A stretch of 64,000 bases of DNA from Oxytricha trifallax (GCA_000711775.1 ARYC01019317.1:1-64000); one strand, 5' to 3'. Counted from the stretch's first letter, positions 36,309 to 47,049 are shown. Notes: generated by a model from the letters alone, not told the origin. Translations and numbers: made by a program.

Positions 36309-37297
36309 ATGCTAGGGAAGAGAAATAAGCTGCCAATAGTGGATGACACAGAGAGGATAGATTGCAACTACTGCGATAAATCTTATGAAACGTCCAACTC
36401 TTTGAGTTCACATAGGCATAAAAAGCATAAGGAGGAGCACAAAATTTCAATAGATTGGGAAAATTAGATGATGATCACTTGTATTTTCTGCAAGAAAGGA
36501 TTTAGCAGGAGCTATAATTGCACTCGCCATATCAAAACTTGCAAATCTAAACCAGTTGATACTAACATAATCAAGGAAAAAATTAAAAAACAGAAAAAGA
36601 ATAGAATTTACAAGGGAGATTAGATAGTTAAAATCAGAATATACAAGAACTATGAACTTATTGTGATTAAGAAAAGACTGCGAATAATCGCAAATAAAAT
36701 ATTCACTAGCCAGTAGTTTTCGGGGGAGATATCAAGGACTTGAAAATGTGGCAGGACATTGCTTAGGATTGTTTACAGCGGTATGGAAGATTGTATGATG
36801 TTGTAATGATGGACCTTGCCTGGAGATTAAAGCAAGAGTTACCTTAAGATACTGTTTCTGATTAGGAATTCCTGAACATGCCTATCCATCTTGTGTAAGA
36901 GAGAGGCATTCTCTTTATTTGGGTGGTCAACTAGAAACCTGAGCTGGCCTAAAAGTTCATTAAGAAGCATGGTTATGAGGAAGTCGATGAAGGCATGTGG
37001 CTGAAGTTGACTAAAACAGGCAAAATTCACTGTGGTTGGGGCTTTTACACAGCACATTGCTTCGAGAAATTCATAATAGCAAAGAAAGGTAATGTTGATG
37101 ACATAGTATCTTATCACAGGGCAGAAAATGTGATTGTAGCTTCAGTTCTAGAGCATTCCTAAAAGCCAGAGGAGATTTATGGTTTCGTATAGAAGATGTG
37201 CCCCGATATGAGAAACCTTGAAATCTTTGCCAAACCTCACAATGTCAGATAGGGCTAGACATCTTTTCGGAACGAGTTGCCCTAATAGTTACAATGA
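36309..37297 (+). CDS. Zinc finger and MT-A70 methyltransferase-like protein
   Basis: Starts MLGKRNKLPIVDDTER. Finger 1 has Cys19, Cys22, His35 and His40. Finger 2 has Cys58, Cys61, His74 and Cys78. A basic linker follows, then an MT-A70 domain from about residue 140: LYDVVMMDLAWRL, LNMPIHLVQERGILFIWVVN, KKHGYEEVDEGMWLKLTKTG, ASVLEHSQKPEEIYGFVQK and NLEIFAKPHNVRQGQTSFRN. These match the METTL3/MTA1-type N6-adenine methyltransferase fold in order. The catalytic DPPW motif is DLAW here. A one-base frame change at about 36717-36726, beside T4 and G5 runs, separates fingers from enzyme domain. Stop TGA at 37295-37297. The place of this gene is that of the zinc-finger/kinase gene in TBE-A and TBE-B. 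Confidence 0.88.
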
Positions 37298-38368
37298 ACT
37301 AATTTATACCTTCTTGTATATATATATATATAAGTATTTGTATTATTAATAAAAATCTTTTAATTTAAAAAAAATATTTCATAAATATATTCCATTATTT
37401 TATCATATATTACCTACAAATTTTTACTACTTCATAGTTATTTTTTTCAATAACAATATAATAAGATACATTAATATTAATATTATTCCAGGAAACAAAG
37501 GAATAAGAAACAGAATGAGATAGGCAGAGAATCGCGAGGTACACTTTGATATTTTGATATTATTTAGCTAGCAATATTCCTTATGTAGTTTTGAATTTCA
37601 TTATTTTAATTTACCTAAAGTTCCTGATTATTAAAGTTATTTTATTTTGTCCGCTATTATTAATAAACAATTTATCATTAAAAATGCTTTCTAATGTAAT
37701 TATTTTGCTATATCATACAACCAACAATTAAACCTATATCTTGACTCTTGACTAAAAATAAAATTGTAAAATATTCTGTATTTATCAATTAATTCTAAGT
37801 TCTCATATTCTTTCAAACAATGCGACGGGAAAGAATTCAATGTATTCAATCGACTTTCTAAGAATGTCATTATGATATTTAAGGAAAATTTAACAATCAG
37901 AGTATCAATAAGCAAGTTTTGATAAATATGAAATCATTAATGAGGTCAAATGCTTCCATTGTATTTTTTATATAGTTGATTAGTTTTCATCCTGTTATAT
38001 TTAAATACAACTTTATTACTAAAAACATATATTTTAAACAACTAACTAGTGTGATAGTTGAAAATTAGGGGTTAGTAAGTATAAACTGAGAGTTAGGTGT
38101 AACGAGTAATTTAAATTAAGTCATATAATGAATTTAATTATCATTTATCATCTGTTTACTCAACTGATTTCCATTGCATACATCAACATCACTTGGTTGC
38201 CATCTTATTCTTTTTTGCAGGTTAGATTATTCACCTTATACTTAATTGAGTTAAACATAAGGACTTGCCTGAAGAACCATTATTAATCCAAGTAATTAAT
38301 AAAGATATTATATTAATAAATATAATTATTAACCATTAGATTATTGAAATCTTCATTATTTCACTATA
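37298..38368. other. AT-rich stretch after the TBE-like element
   Basis: Contains a short TA microsatellite at about 37317-37332. A small less AT-rich patch near 37493-37545 begins with an AG acceptor-like site and reads GNKGIRNRM, possibly an exon fragment. The rest shows nothing recognisable. The right end of the TBE-like element may be in the first 100-200 bp. Confidence 0.4.
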
Positions 38369-38376
38369 TAAAATTT

Positions 38377-38520
38377 GGATGGGGTGTACAATTCTGGAAT
38401 TTTTGAAATTCCAGCACCATTCTGGAATTCCAGATTGATGAAAAACATTCCAGAATGGTGAAAAACGTTCCAGATACAGAACTGGAATTCCAGATTCAGT
38501 AATTCTGGAATTTATATATA
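38377..38520. repeat. Left terminal and subterminal repeats of the Merlin-like element
   Basis: TIR plus several copies of CTGGAATTCCAG-like words. The mirror region is at about 42055-42193. The clustered palindromes are probable transposase-binding sites or hairpin-forming ends. Confidence 0.75.
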
Positions 38521-38751
38521 TCCATATAATAAAATTAATTTAAATAATATATAGCATTATAAACTATTTCAATATTATTTATTCAAGATTCTCAATTGAC
38601 TGATTAAATTCAAAATAAAGTGCTTAATATTTTTTGCTATATAGATTATCAATTTTTATTGAAAAATAATATAATAAATACTCTATCAAATGCTAAATTC
38701 TGACAATTTTTAGGTTATCTGCTTTTAAAGTAAATTAAATAAATACACGAA

Positions 38752-39560
38752 TCATTTATTCATACAGGCGAAGAAGTCTTTTATAAACGGCAATCGTTCA
38801 TACTGAGGTTGCATTTTAATCAAACGGATCCACTAACTTTCATAAAGAAAATCCCCGCAGTTCTCGTCTCCTACCCTTGTACAATAGATCATACTTGTAA
38901 AAGTTTTAAGCTCCTTCCACAAAGATTCGATTGAATTTGAGTGAAAATATTAAAAAAAAATATATATATATAACATTATAACTGAGTATTAAGACGGAGT
39001 GTATTGCCCAGTCTTAAACATTAGTTATTATAAAAATCCTAGATTTTATTAAACTCAAAGGTTTACTCCAATGAAAAATTTATGTAACATTTTATAACTA
39101 TTTCTTATAACAATTCTAATTAATTTATATTTTGAAATGTATATGTTTCTTGTGTAAGATCTGTATATTCTACCATTAAACTTTGTCATAAACCTTAAAT
39201 CCATCATGGTGAATTGTACTATTTGAGTCATTTAGCTTAAATTATAAATTATAAAACAAAATAATTTTTAAACAAAATAATACATATTTATTTATCAATG
39301 TCACATGATGCTTCTATAAGGGTTTCAATGATATCATGAGTTCGGTTAGGTACTATGTATAGTTTTGTCTTCGTCTTATCGTTCTTTTAAATGAGACCAA
39401 ATATCCAAATCTACCTTTGGTGAATATGATATTTTAAACATTATCATTAATTAATAATTAGTATTATAGTGAGGTCTTTTGCTTATTGCCCCGAAAAGTG
39501 CGACCAGAGAGATTCATCGCACTCTATTTATTTTAATTTAGATAATTTTAATATTAATAT
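38752..39560 (-). pseudogene. ISXO2/IS1595-type DDE transposase, interrupted
   Basis: Minus-strand fragments occur in the correct family order: IECDESLWSHFSG (first acidic region) at about 39480-39518, QIWIFGLIQKNDKTKTKLYI then VPNRTHD at about 39350-39420, STIHHDGFKVYDKVQW at about 39180-39230, and HSNSIESLWKELK at about 38900-38945 with the last acidic residue. The protein ends KDFFACMNK with TGA at 38752-38754. The fragments are in different frames, so introns, IESs or decay separate them. The N-terminal zinc-ribbon part was not found. Confidence 0.75.
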
Positions 39561-39843
39561 AAAACAATTAATATTGAACAATTATAATAATATTTATATT
39601 CTATCCTCCTTCAAGGGTATACGAGTCCTGGTATATTCTCATATATTTGCTAACTTTACAAACATTATGATTATCTTAATAAGATTGTATTAAATAATTA
39701 TACGCCTCAAGCCTTATAATATCTTTAGAGCTATACTTTGGCATATTCTAACATCATAGTCTGTATATAGCTAAAATAATATTTTAGTTTTATAATTTAT
39801 AAAGGATCTCAATTATGTTAATAAGTATATTTTTCATTTGTTA

Positions 39844-40902
39844 AGTATTAATAAAATACATTAAAATAGGTAAATATGAGGAAGTTTAATTCACATTGAA
39901 GATTTATTCATTTTAAACTGTAAATAATTTGATACTTTGTAATTTAAATTTAATTTTAAGTATTTAAAATAAAATACGTGCATTGGAATTATTTATTTAA
40001 ACACGCTTATTGTCTAAATGAGATTATAAATATTCTGCTTGGAGTTTCAAAGGCTCACTAAATGATAATGAGAAGAACTCTGTAATTTTTAATAAATTAC
40101 AATTTAGCAACTTCCTCTTTAACATCTCCATCAATCAAGATAATTCCCTAGGTCTTTCAGTCTTCCACGTATCTCACAAGGACATCAAAAATATAAGTTG
40201 GTTCAAGTAAATGGATTACACCAATACCAACGACTCTATTGACAAAGCCGTAATGAAAGTCTAATAAACTGCTTTATAGAAGAGAGTACTAGGTCTGTAA
40301 GCAATAGCAATAGCAATGCATCCAAGAGTGCTGGATTACTCTCATTATTGACAACGAGGAGGTCGGATTGTGTATTAGTTTGGCCTAGATAATTTATGCT
40401 GCGAATGTAATTGTTACATTATTAACTGAAGATTTACAATCAGTTTTTTATTTGCATCAGCCTAACTACCTTAAACTTGGAGACCTAAGTGTTGAGATAC
40501 ACCTCTTTTGCTATTCACACCATCTAACATTTTGGTTCCATAAGCGAGAGCGTATTGAATTTCGAAAGTGTCATCCATGATATGAATAACTTATCTGCTT
40601 AGCATTTCTATTTTAGCAGATAACCTATTTTTGCTTATTGATAAAACTTGAGGCTTGTTGTCAGGATCATAAGACCTCTCTCGGTGGAATCGATAATCGG
40701 AAATTATTAGTTTTAGTAAGCGTCTATTTCATTCACTAGAATGCTTTCGATGACATATTTATTTTAGGAATTATGAATTTATTGATTATTAAGATAATAA
40801 TAGTTAAAATATATCAAATTATTTACAGTTAAAAATGAATAAATCTTCAATGAGAATTAAACTTCCTCATATTTACCTATTTTAATGTATTTTATTAATA
40901 CT
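39844..40902. mobile_element. Inverted-repeat unit inside the Merlin-like element carrying a cell-gene fragment
   Basis: Matching 91-bp arms lie at 39844-39934 and 40812-40902 in opposite orientation, differing at only a few positions (shared outer sequence AGTATTAATAAAATACATTA). Between them is a decayed succinyl-CoA ligase alpha gene and no transposase. It may be a non-autonomous element or a foldback-type repeat that captured the gene. Confidence 0.8.
40070..40720 (-). pseudogene. SUCLG1-like: Succinyl-CoA ligase alpha subunit fragment
   Basis: This enzyme normally makes ATP or GTP from succinyl-CoA in the mitochondrial citric acid cycle. Here the minus strand shows family motifs in order: ALAYGTKMLDGVNSKRG then VSQHLGLQV (CoA-binding fold), TITFAAQIIQAKLIHNPT, YRPSTLFYKAVYQT (equivalent of RSGTLTYEAVHQT), VVGIGVIHLLEPTYIFDVL, and KTQGIILIDGDVKEEVAKLQ. 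Frame shifts, an in-frame TGA before KTQG and loss of about 50 residues in the middle show it is not functional as written. The conserved catalytic-His region was not seen. It lies wholly between the 91-bp inverted repeats. Confidence 0.8.
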
Positions 40903-42641
40903 AAAATATCTAAAAAAAATGTTTTATTAATTTATTAATTATAGTGATAAAATAGTAATGTAATAAGAAATTTTAATTTTATTGCTTATTTATCAGTTAT
41001 GTAGTATTGACGCCGTGTATGTACATCTGAAATATGATCCGAGAGAAAACAAAGTTTTTATAATAACATTAATCATTTTATGAAAATATAAAAATGCATA
41101 TGGTTATATTCTTCGGACAGTAAACCGTTAGACAACTCTTAAGATGCAATTTCTTCATACATTGTTTAATTTATATTATATTATGTAAATAAAATAAAAC
41201 ATTTTATAATTATGAATAAAATTATATATAGCAATTTTATAGTCAAAAAATTTTAATTATTATATAATTCAATTAAAATTGTTTTTTAATTAGATTTTTT
41301 TAAAATTAGAATTAAAATTTTTGTAAAACTAAAACATTGCTTATTTGTGCATTTTACGACAAATCCATCAGAATAACTATTGTCTTTGAATATTCTAAGA
41401 TTTTACAAACAACGATCACATGCAAATAAAATTTGAATTAAAAATTTAAATTAATCTATTTTTTATATTATTCAAACGGTACTTGTAAGAATTTCGTATC
41501 GATGAGAAGTTACATTACACTCTTAGGGTCGTTTAGTTATTCTTCCATATATAAGTATATTTAATTACTATAGTATAATGTTATTATTAACAGCTATATT
41601 TCCTATTATTCATTACTAATTATTAAACCGACAAATTTTTAAAAAAATTGCATCTAAGGAGAATTATTCTAAAAATTAAAGAAAACAATAACATAGGTAA
41701 TAATAGATATAACTGAATGTATTATGTTATAATTTAAATTTTATAAAATATTAGTGCATATTGCTAATTCATTTATATAATCTAACAAAACTTATTCATA
41801 AAATTAATTTAGATACATGAATTTTTGAATTTTTATATTGGCTCTAGTAAAGTTATAAGATTATATAAATATATATAAAATGATTTTGAATTAATAATAA
41901 ATTATTTATCAAGGGCTTTTTTTTGAATATAAAATTTATTACATTTCAAAGAACATTATATTTATTTACTATTATATATGAATTCTTTTTAAGGGAAAAT
42001 CATTTGAAAAATAAAAATACTTTGAATTAATAATCTGGATTATTCCTAAGATCAGGTGTTCCGTGTATAGATCTGGAATTACAGATACAGAACTGGAATT
42101 CCAGATCTATATCTGGAATTCCAGATTCATTGGAGCTGGTGTTCCAGAATGGTGCTGGAATTTCAAAAAATTCCAGAATTGTACACCCCATCCTAAAATT
42201 TATTTGTTATATCGCATAGTACTTAGTTTAACTTTTTATTAGGAGCAAATAAATGTTTAAAGTTTTTATAGATTAAATAAGTATACTTACCTATTTTATA
42301 ATAAAATATGATAATCAATAGTACAAGTTATATAATTTATAGAAGATTAGCTTAATCTGCCTAGTAGTACACAGCTTTATGTTAAATCTCTATAACAATT
42401 GTTAATCATAAATTGTTTCATTCTTTAAAAACATTTTAGATATTTGTGAACTACAATTTATATAAAACCCCGTTGATAAATGTAAAAAGGTGACAAAAAG
42501 GTGCAAAAGGTAACATTGAATCTTTAAAAATCAATAAATACCACAATTAATGACAAATGTTTATTATAATTATAGTAAGTTCACAATTAAACTCCAACAA
42601 TTAACATTGAAAATGGACACTCTCAATCTAACCTAAACCAA

Positions 42642-43838
42642 TCAACCCTGCTATGTAAATGAGCGATAGTAAATCAAAGCATAAAGCCTCACAACTCTAG
42701 ATGGCGATCTCCCTTCGACTGTGATCTGATCCAGGATGGTAAGAAGTACATGACAACCACTAATGGCTTCCAATAGTGACAACAATTGACCAGTACGACC
42801 AGCAGGGAGCCGTCTAGGTGTGGAAGTAGGGTAAGAGGAGAGTGGAGACAAGACGCATGAGCCTTCGATTATCACACCGTTGTAAGCATCAACATCGCAT
42901 GGCTGCCATAGAGCATCAGTGGCTTTGAAGGGTTTAACAGTAATGTGACTCTCTCTGATGCTGCGTACTATGTTCGAAAGGCTCTGAGGAGCTGGAAGGT
43001 GAGTACTAGCGTTGTTCATCTGATTCTTTATGGAATTGCAAGTGAGATTGACATGATATTGCAAACATATTTGGGCTGAATCTACTCGTATTAAGCACAA
43101 AGATTGCAAGAGTAAGAGATGGAAGGTCTTGTATTGCCTACTACCCGAGCATAACTCAGCATTGAAACTCCTGACATCTGAGCATGATCCCTTTGGTGCG
43201 AAGATGTGACATTGCAGCTCTGAAGCACGAGAGTGGAAGGGATCCTCATTTGATGAGATGGCTTACAGCTAGTAGGATAGTGCTTCAGGGATCCTTAGCC
43301 CAGCTAACATCAGGGGGTGCATCTCATTCGAAAGTCTTATTAATCCAATAGGAAAGCGCCAAGGCTAATCTTCTTCATCAGGGAGGAATTCAGATAACCA
43401 ATAGATGAAAACAGCTAAGAGCTAGAGGAAAGCATCTGCATGCAATAAGCGCGTGACTGGAGCCCGAGATTCATTACAAATACATGAGTAAGGCGCCTAG
43501 TTGAATGACTATGGTATAGCATGAGAAACAAAGATAGTCGTGTATCTCGGCCCCTGGGATAGATGTCTGAGTCGGAGACTCCATCTCCCTGCGTCTTTGC
43601 ATGGTGATTCGCGTGGTACTTCTGGCCACCCCCAGTCGAAGGATCGCCTCTTACTTTGTCTGCAAAACCGAAAGTCCAAAAATACCTGAATTCCCAATGT
43701 ATATATTTTGACCATTTTCTGAGGAAGCCCATTAAACTACTGCTGTATGGTAGAGAGCAGATAGAGCCCGCGAAACTGATGCTGAGGCTGTGCTATTCCT
43801 TCCCGCTGAGAAAGCAAAGGAGTCCCTAATAGCTTCAT
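42642..43838 (-). CDS. GC-rich island with a 398-codon open frame, nature uncertain
   Basis: This stretch is far richer in G+C than anything else in the window. With TGA as the only stop, one minus-strand frame is open from ATG at 43838 (MKLLGTPLLSQREGIAQPQH) to TGA at 42642-42644. Composition is unusual (Arg, Pro, His, Cys, Leu, Ser) and I recognise no domain. Other frames are also open for 100 codons or more, so the frame may be accidental. Foreign DNA or a non-coding RNA locus are alternatives. Confidence 0.3.
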
Positions 43839-43871
43839 ATATAAGAATCCCCTTTTAAGCAGCTACCTAAC

Positions 43872-43907
43872 TGTCAACATTCGGACAAAAGTGTCAACAT
43901 TCTGACA
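43872..43907. repeat. Two copies of a TGTCAACATTC motif
   Basis: TGTCAACATTCGGACA and TGTCAACATTCTGACA lie 20 bp apart at the edge of the GC-rich island. Each ends in GACA, the complement of its TGTC start, so the pair could be protein-binding sites or an element end. Confidence 0.5.
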
Positions 43908-43949
43908 TCGAGATCCTTAAGTGTAGAATGTGGTACGTGTTGAAGAGTC

Positions 43950-44845
43950 ACGATCAAGAGCTAAGACTTCATACTCAAAAAGCCATGCAAACAATAAGGA
44001 ATTAAAGCTTGGCCATAAATTGCATGAGGGCTTGCAGTTTAAGCAGTTTAACTTATTCTAATAGTATGAATAACATGACATCTCTTTTGCCAATACTCTC
44101 AATACCTCTACTCTAAGATATCCTGCTATCCTCATAGAATTTGCTTGTTAAATTACCTAATATATTAAATAAGCTTTTGTATAAATAAATTATCTCTCCT
44201 ATATATATTTAGCTAGTGAGTTTTGTTTTTGCATTTGATTTTCTTTTTCACTAATTTTTACATTATTTTATAACATTCATTTCTTCTTTATTAATGGTTG
44301 AAATATTATTCAATTTGATTTATTGATATTATTTATTAATTTAGCTTTCTTCTCAAATGTTGAAATACAGATAAATTGTTGTAATCATCAATGTTAGTGA
44401 TAATTAAATCTTCAAATTTATAATTATTGTTATTTAAAGCTCTATTGTTGAAACAGCTAAGATTAAGATTTCAAAATAATAAGGTTGATATCGATTGCTA
44501 TAACTTCATCTGGAAGTCTAATGCGCTAAATCTTAATTTAAACATTAGGACAATATGCAGTAGACTGGTACCTTAGAACTTAGGAATATTGATAAACTTA
44601 TGAAAAATTCTTGATGACATTATATTTATATTGCCATTTAATTAAATAGTTGTTTAATTCAAAAAGTATACTAGCAATAATAAAATAATTATTGTCTTCT
44701 CAAGAATCCAAGTTTGTAAGGCTTTTTCTCAAATAATGATAAAAATAGATTGTTAATATTTTATCTTTAACCTATAAAAACCAACAATATCATTAATGTC
44801 TTATTGAAATATTCTATTTTTTACAAATAAATATATATTTTCTAT
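43950..44845. other. AT-rich stretch, nothing recognised
   Basis: Runs from the GC-rich island to the Rep-like element. No coding block, repeat or RNA gene stands out. Confidence 0.45.
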
Positions 44846-45176
44846 TAATATTGTTAAAATAGATAAAAATAGGAAATTCAAGAAATTCATATATATGATT
44901 ATAATATTAGTAATTATAACTGGCACTAATTTGATCAGCTTTTAATTCTAATTTGGTTAGTACACTTTTAATTTTAACTTTTATTATAATAAATAATTAT
45001 AACCAAGATTGTACAGTTGTACGATTGTACAGTTTTAAAATTTTAGTATTTTTTAATATTAAGGCGTACCTATATTTGAACAGTTGTACGATTGTACAGT
45101 TTAGTTTTAATTAGTTTTTTTTTTTAATAATTGTACAAATCTGAAAGTCATTTATAAAGTGCAAGATTATTAGGAA
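44846..45176 (+). repeat. Left terminal inverted repeat of the Rep-like element
   Basis: 331 bp, with its partner at 46717-47045 (329 bp). The arms differ by a few substitutions and one-base indels in T runs. Each arm contains TTGTACAGTTGTACGATTGT and a second similar cluster about 70 bp away. Confidence 0.9.
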
Positions 45177-45200
45177 CTTATATGTATTCATCATTGTGAC

Positions 45201-46615
45201 TCAGCTTTTCTCTGAATCATCGCCATCTCCTGCGTCCTGCTCTCTTTGATGCTGCTCTATGTCTCCTCCCTCCATGATTGTCTCTTCATCCATCATCATC
45301 TCTGAGTCCCCATCTTCTATCAACCGCTCTCTAAAGTAGATGGCCAGCTCAACCTCGGTAAAAGGGAGCTTCTAAACTGATGTCTGCATCTCCTTCTTAA
45401 ACTCCGCCTTAAACAGCCTGGTCTCAAATGACATTCTATCGAGATCACTCATTTCATCGAACGGGAGTTGATTAGAGATTGCAATGACCTGGCACTTCTA
45501 AAACCTTATTACTGGGGCTTTGTATTTGAGATTTACCGGGTACCCCTCTCCTTCGAAAAATTACTTTAAGTCGTCAATCTTATCTTTGACGCAAAAAATT
45601 CTCTCTTTATTTCATCCATTATAACTATCTGTGGCTCTGTGTTTGGTTTGCTAGAGTCAATGCAGAATGTTCTATTAAGTATCTTAAAGTCTTCTGTAAT
45701 GAATATCTTTCTCAAGTACCTAGCAATAGTGGTTTTTCCAGTATTTGGCTGCCCAAATAGCCAGACGACATTGACTTTATCTGGACATTTTCTGAAAATT
45801 ACTCTGTAAAGTTTATCAACTGCATCAAAATACATCATATCCTCAAGAGTCTGTTTATCAAGTCGAATCAAATTGGGAGATTAGGTATCAGAGCACTATA
45901 GGAAACTTAAAAGTGATTACAAATTTGATTGCAGTGGTTTGGGTTTTGAAACTATTAATTATTCGTAGCCTTAGTAAATGACAAGTTTTTTGTGATTCTA
46001 AACTATCTAATCGCAGACTTCCTTATTATCCTGGTACATCATATACATATCTCCCACTGTACTGACCTACTTTGTCCTCACTAGCTGTTTGAATGTGTCT
46101 TGAATTCTGCCTTGTGATTGAGAGGACATATTTGAGGAGGATCTCCTGCCTTGTGACTAAGAAGACATATTTGAAGAAGAACTTCTGCCATCTGGGGTTT
46201 TGGCAAAGACTTTAGCATGAGCAATGAATTCCTTGAAATGATCTGAATCCCCGCAGTGAAGTGTAATTTTATCATGGCTTGAGTAGAGTCTCCTTAGTTA
46301 CACCTTTCCTAACACTGAATACGAGAAATTTAAACTGGCTAGTTTCTTAAATCCACGATACTCTAATCTGCTGAAGTAGTTTTTCGAAAGCCCAAGGCCA
46401 TCTTCCTTTAAGTGTATCGATAAGTATTTCTTTACTGAGTCTGGTAGAGTGCACAAGAATATGGTTGCATGACTAAACCTATCAGTTAATTTTGATACTA
46501 TTTCCACCACTCGCGAATAAATGCTCTTTTCATCATCGGTCTTTATCTCTAGTATAAACAGGTGTCGTTCGTTCAAGTGTAAGTCTTCTTTTTAGATCTG
46601 ATATTTTTTCTCCAT
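45201..46615 (-). CDS. rep-like: Rep-like protein with superfamily 3 helicase domain
   Basis: About 471 codons, starting MEKKYQIQKEDLHLNE and ending at TGA 45201-45203. The C-terminal half is an SF3 helicase: Walker A GQPNTGKTT (about residues 287-295), Walker B IVIMDEI, and motif C with VIAISNQLPF. SF3 helicases are typical of replication proteins of small DNA viruses and related replicons. The N-terminal half has a possible Rep motif 1 (LFILEIKTDD), but I could not find a convincing HUH nuclease motif. A 13-residue tandem repeat (RSSSSNMSSQSQG, then RSSSNMSSQSQG) joins the halves. The tail is acidic. One frame change at about 45585 lies between Walker B and motif C. An upstream frame (MGDGISLYLGVFPSNLP) might belong to the N-terminus. 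Confidence 0.8.
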
Positions 46616-47049
46616 AGAAATTATTGATATTGCTAGGTAAATTCGAGGGGAACACACCGAGATAAAGACTTATTCCATCACCCATTTAAATTTTAGATTA
46701 ATCAAATTATATATAATTCCTAATAATCTTGCACTTTATAAATGACTTTCAGATTTGTACAATTATTAAAAAAAAAACTAATTAAAACTAAACTGTTTAA
46801 TCGTACAACTGTACAAATATAGGTACGCCTTAATATTAAAAAAACTAAAATTTTAAAACTGTACAATCGTACAACTGTACAATCTTGGTTATAATTATTT
46901 ATTATAATAATAATTAAAATTAAAAGTGTACTAACCAAATTAGAATTAAAAGCTGATCAAATTAGTGCCAGTTATAATTACTAATATTATAATCATATAC
47001 ATGAATTTCTTGAATTTCCTATTTTTATCTATTTTAACAATATTAAAAT

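Larger units (their letters stand above)
33423..37297. mobile_element. Divergent TBE-like transposon carrying a zinc finger and MT-A70 gene
   Basis: Three genes in the same order and orientation as TBE-B: transposase (+), a 22-kDa-type protein (-), and a zinc-finger protein (+). The transposase and 22-kDa homologues are recognisable but far more diverged than TBE-A is from TBE-B. The coordinates cover only the genes. I could not find telomere-like ends, a terminal inverted repeat or a target duplication, so the true borders (perhaps 100-300 bp further out) are unknown and the ends may be eroded. Confidence 0.8.
38377..42193. mobile_element. Merlin/IS1595-like transposon
   Basis: A 3,817-bp element with terminal inverted repeats starting GGATGGGGTGTACAATTCTG. 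It is flanked by an exact 8-bp direct repeat TAAAATTT (38369-38376 and 42194-42201). The subterminal regions, about 140 bp each side, are packed with the palindromic word CTGGAATTCCAG and variants. An 8-bp duplication, GG ends and an ISXO2-type transposase inside all fit the Merlin/IS1595 superfamily. It contains a second inverted-repeat unit at 39844-40902. Confidence 0.85.
44846..47045. mobile_element. Rep/SF3-helicase element with about 330-bp terminal inverted repeats
   Basis: A 2,200-bp unit with nearly identical arms at 44846-45176 and 46717-47045, starting TAATATTGTTAAAATAG. The outer edges are compatible with a TA target (TA at each side of ATATTG/CAATAT). It contains one gene, a Rep-like helicase on the minus strand. 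Each arm carries two clusters of GTAC-containing repeats. Long repeats plus a single replication-type protein resemble an integrated linear or circular replicon more than a standard cut-and-paste transposon. I do not recognise a named family. Confidence 0.85.

Noticed and set aside
38377..42193. hAT-type identity for the element with 8-bp target duplication
   Set aside because: An 8-bp duplication alone would fit hAT, but the ends start GG and the transposase fragments match the ISXO2/IS1595 family, so Merlin-like is the better call.
43415..43732. Second open frame in the GC-rich island starting MGFLRKWSKY
   Set aside because: It overlaps a longer frame and neither has a recognisable domain. 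I list only the longer one, and with low confidence.
46081..46275. Separate minus-strand frame inside the rep-like gene
   Set aside because: It is an alternative frame over the 13-residue tandem repeat; the main frame continues through TAG codons as Gln.
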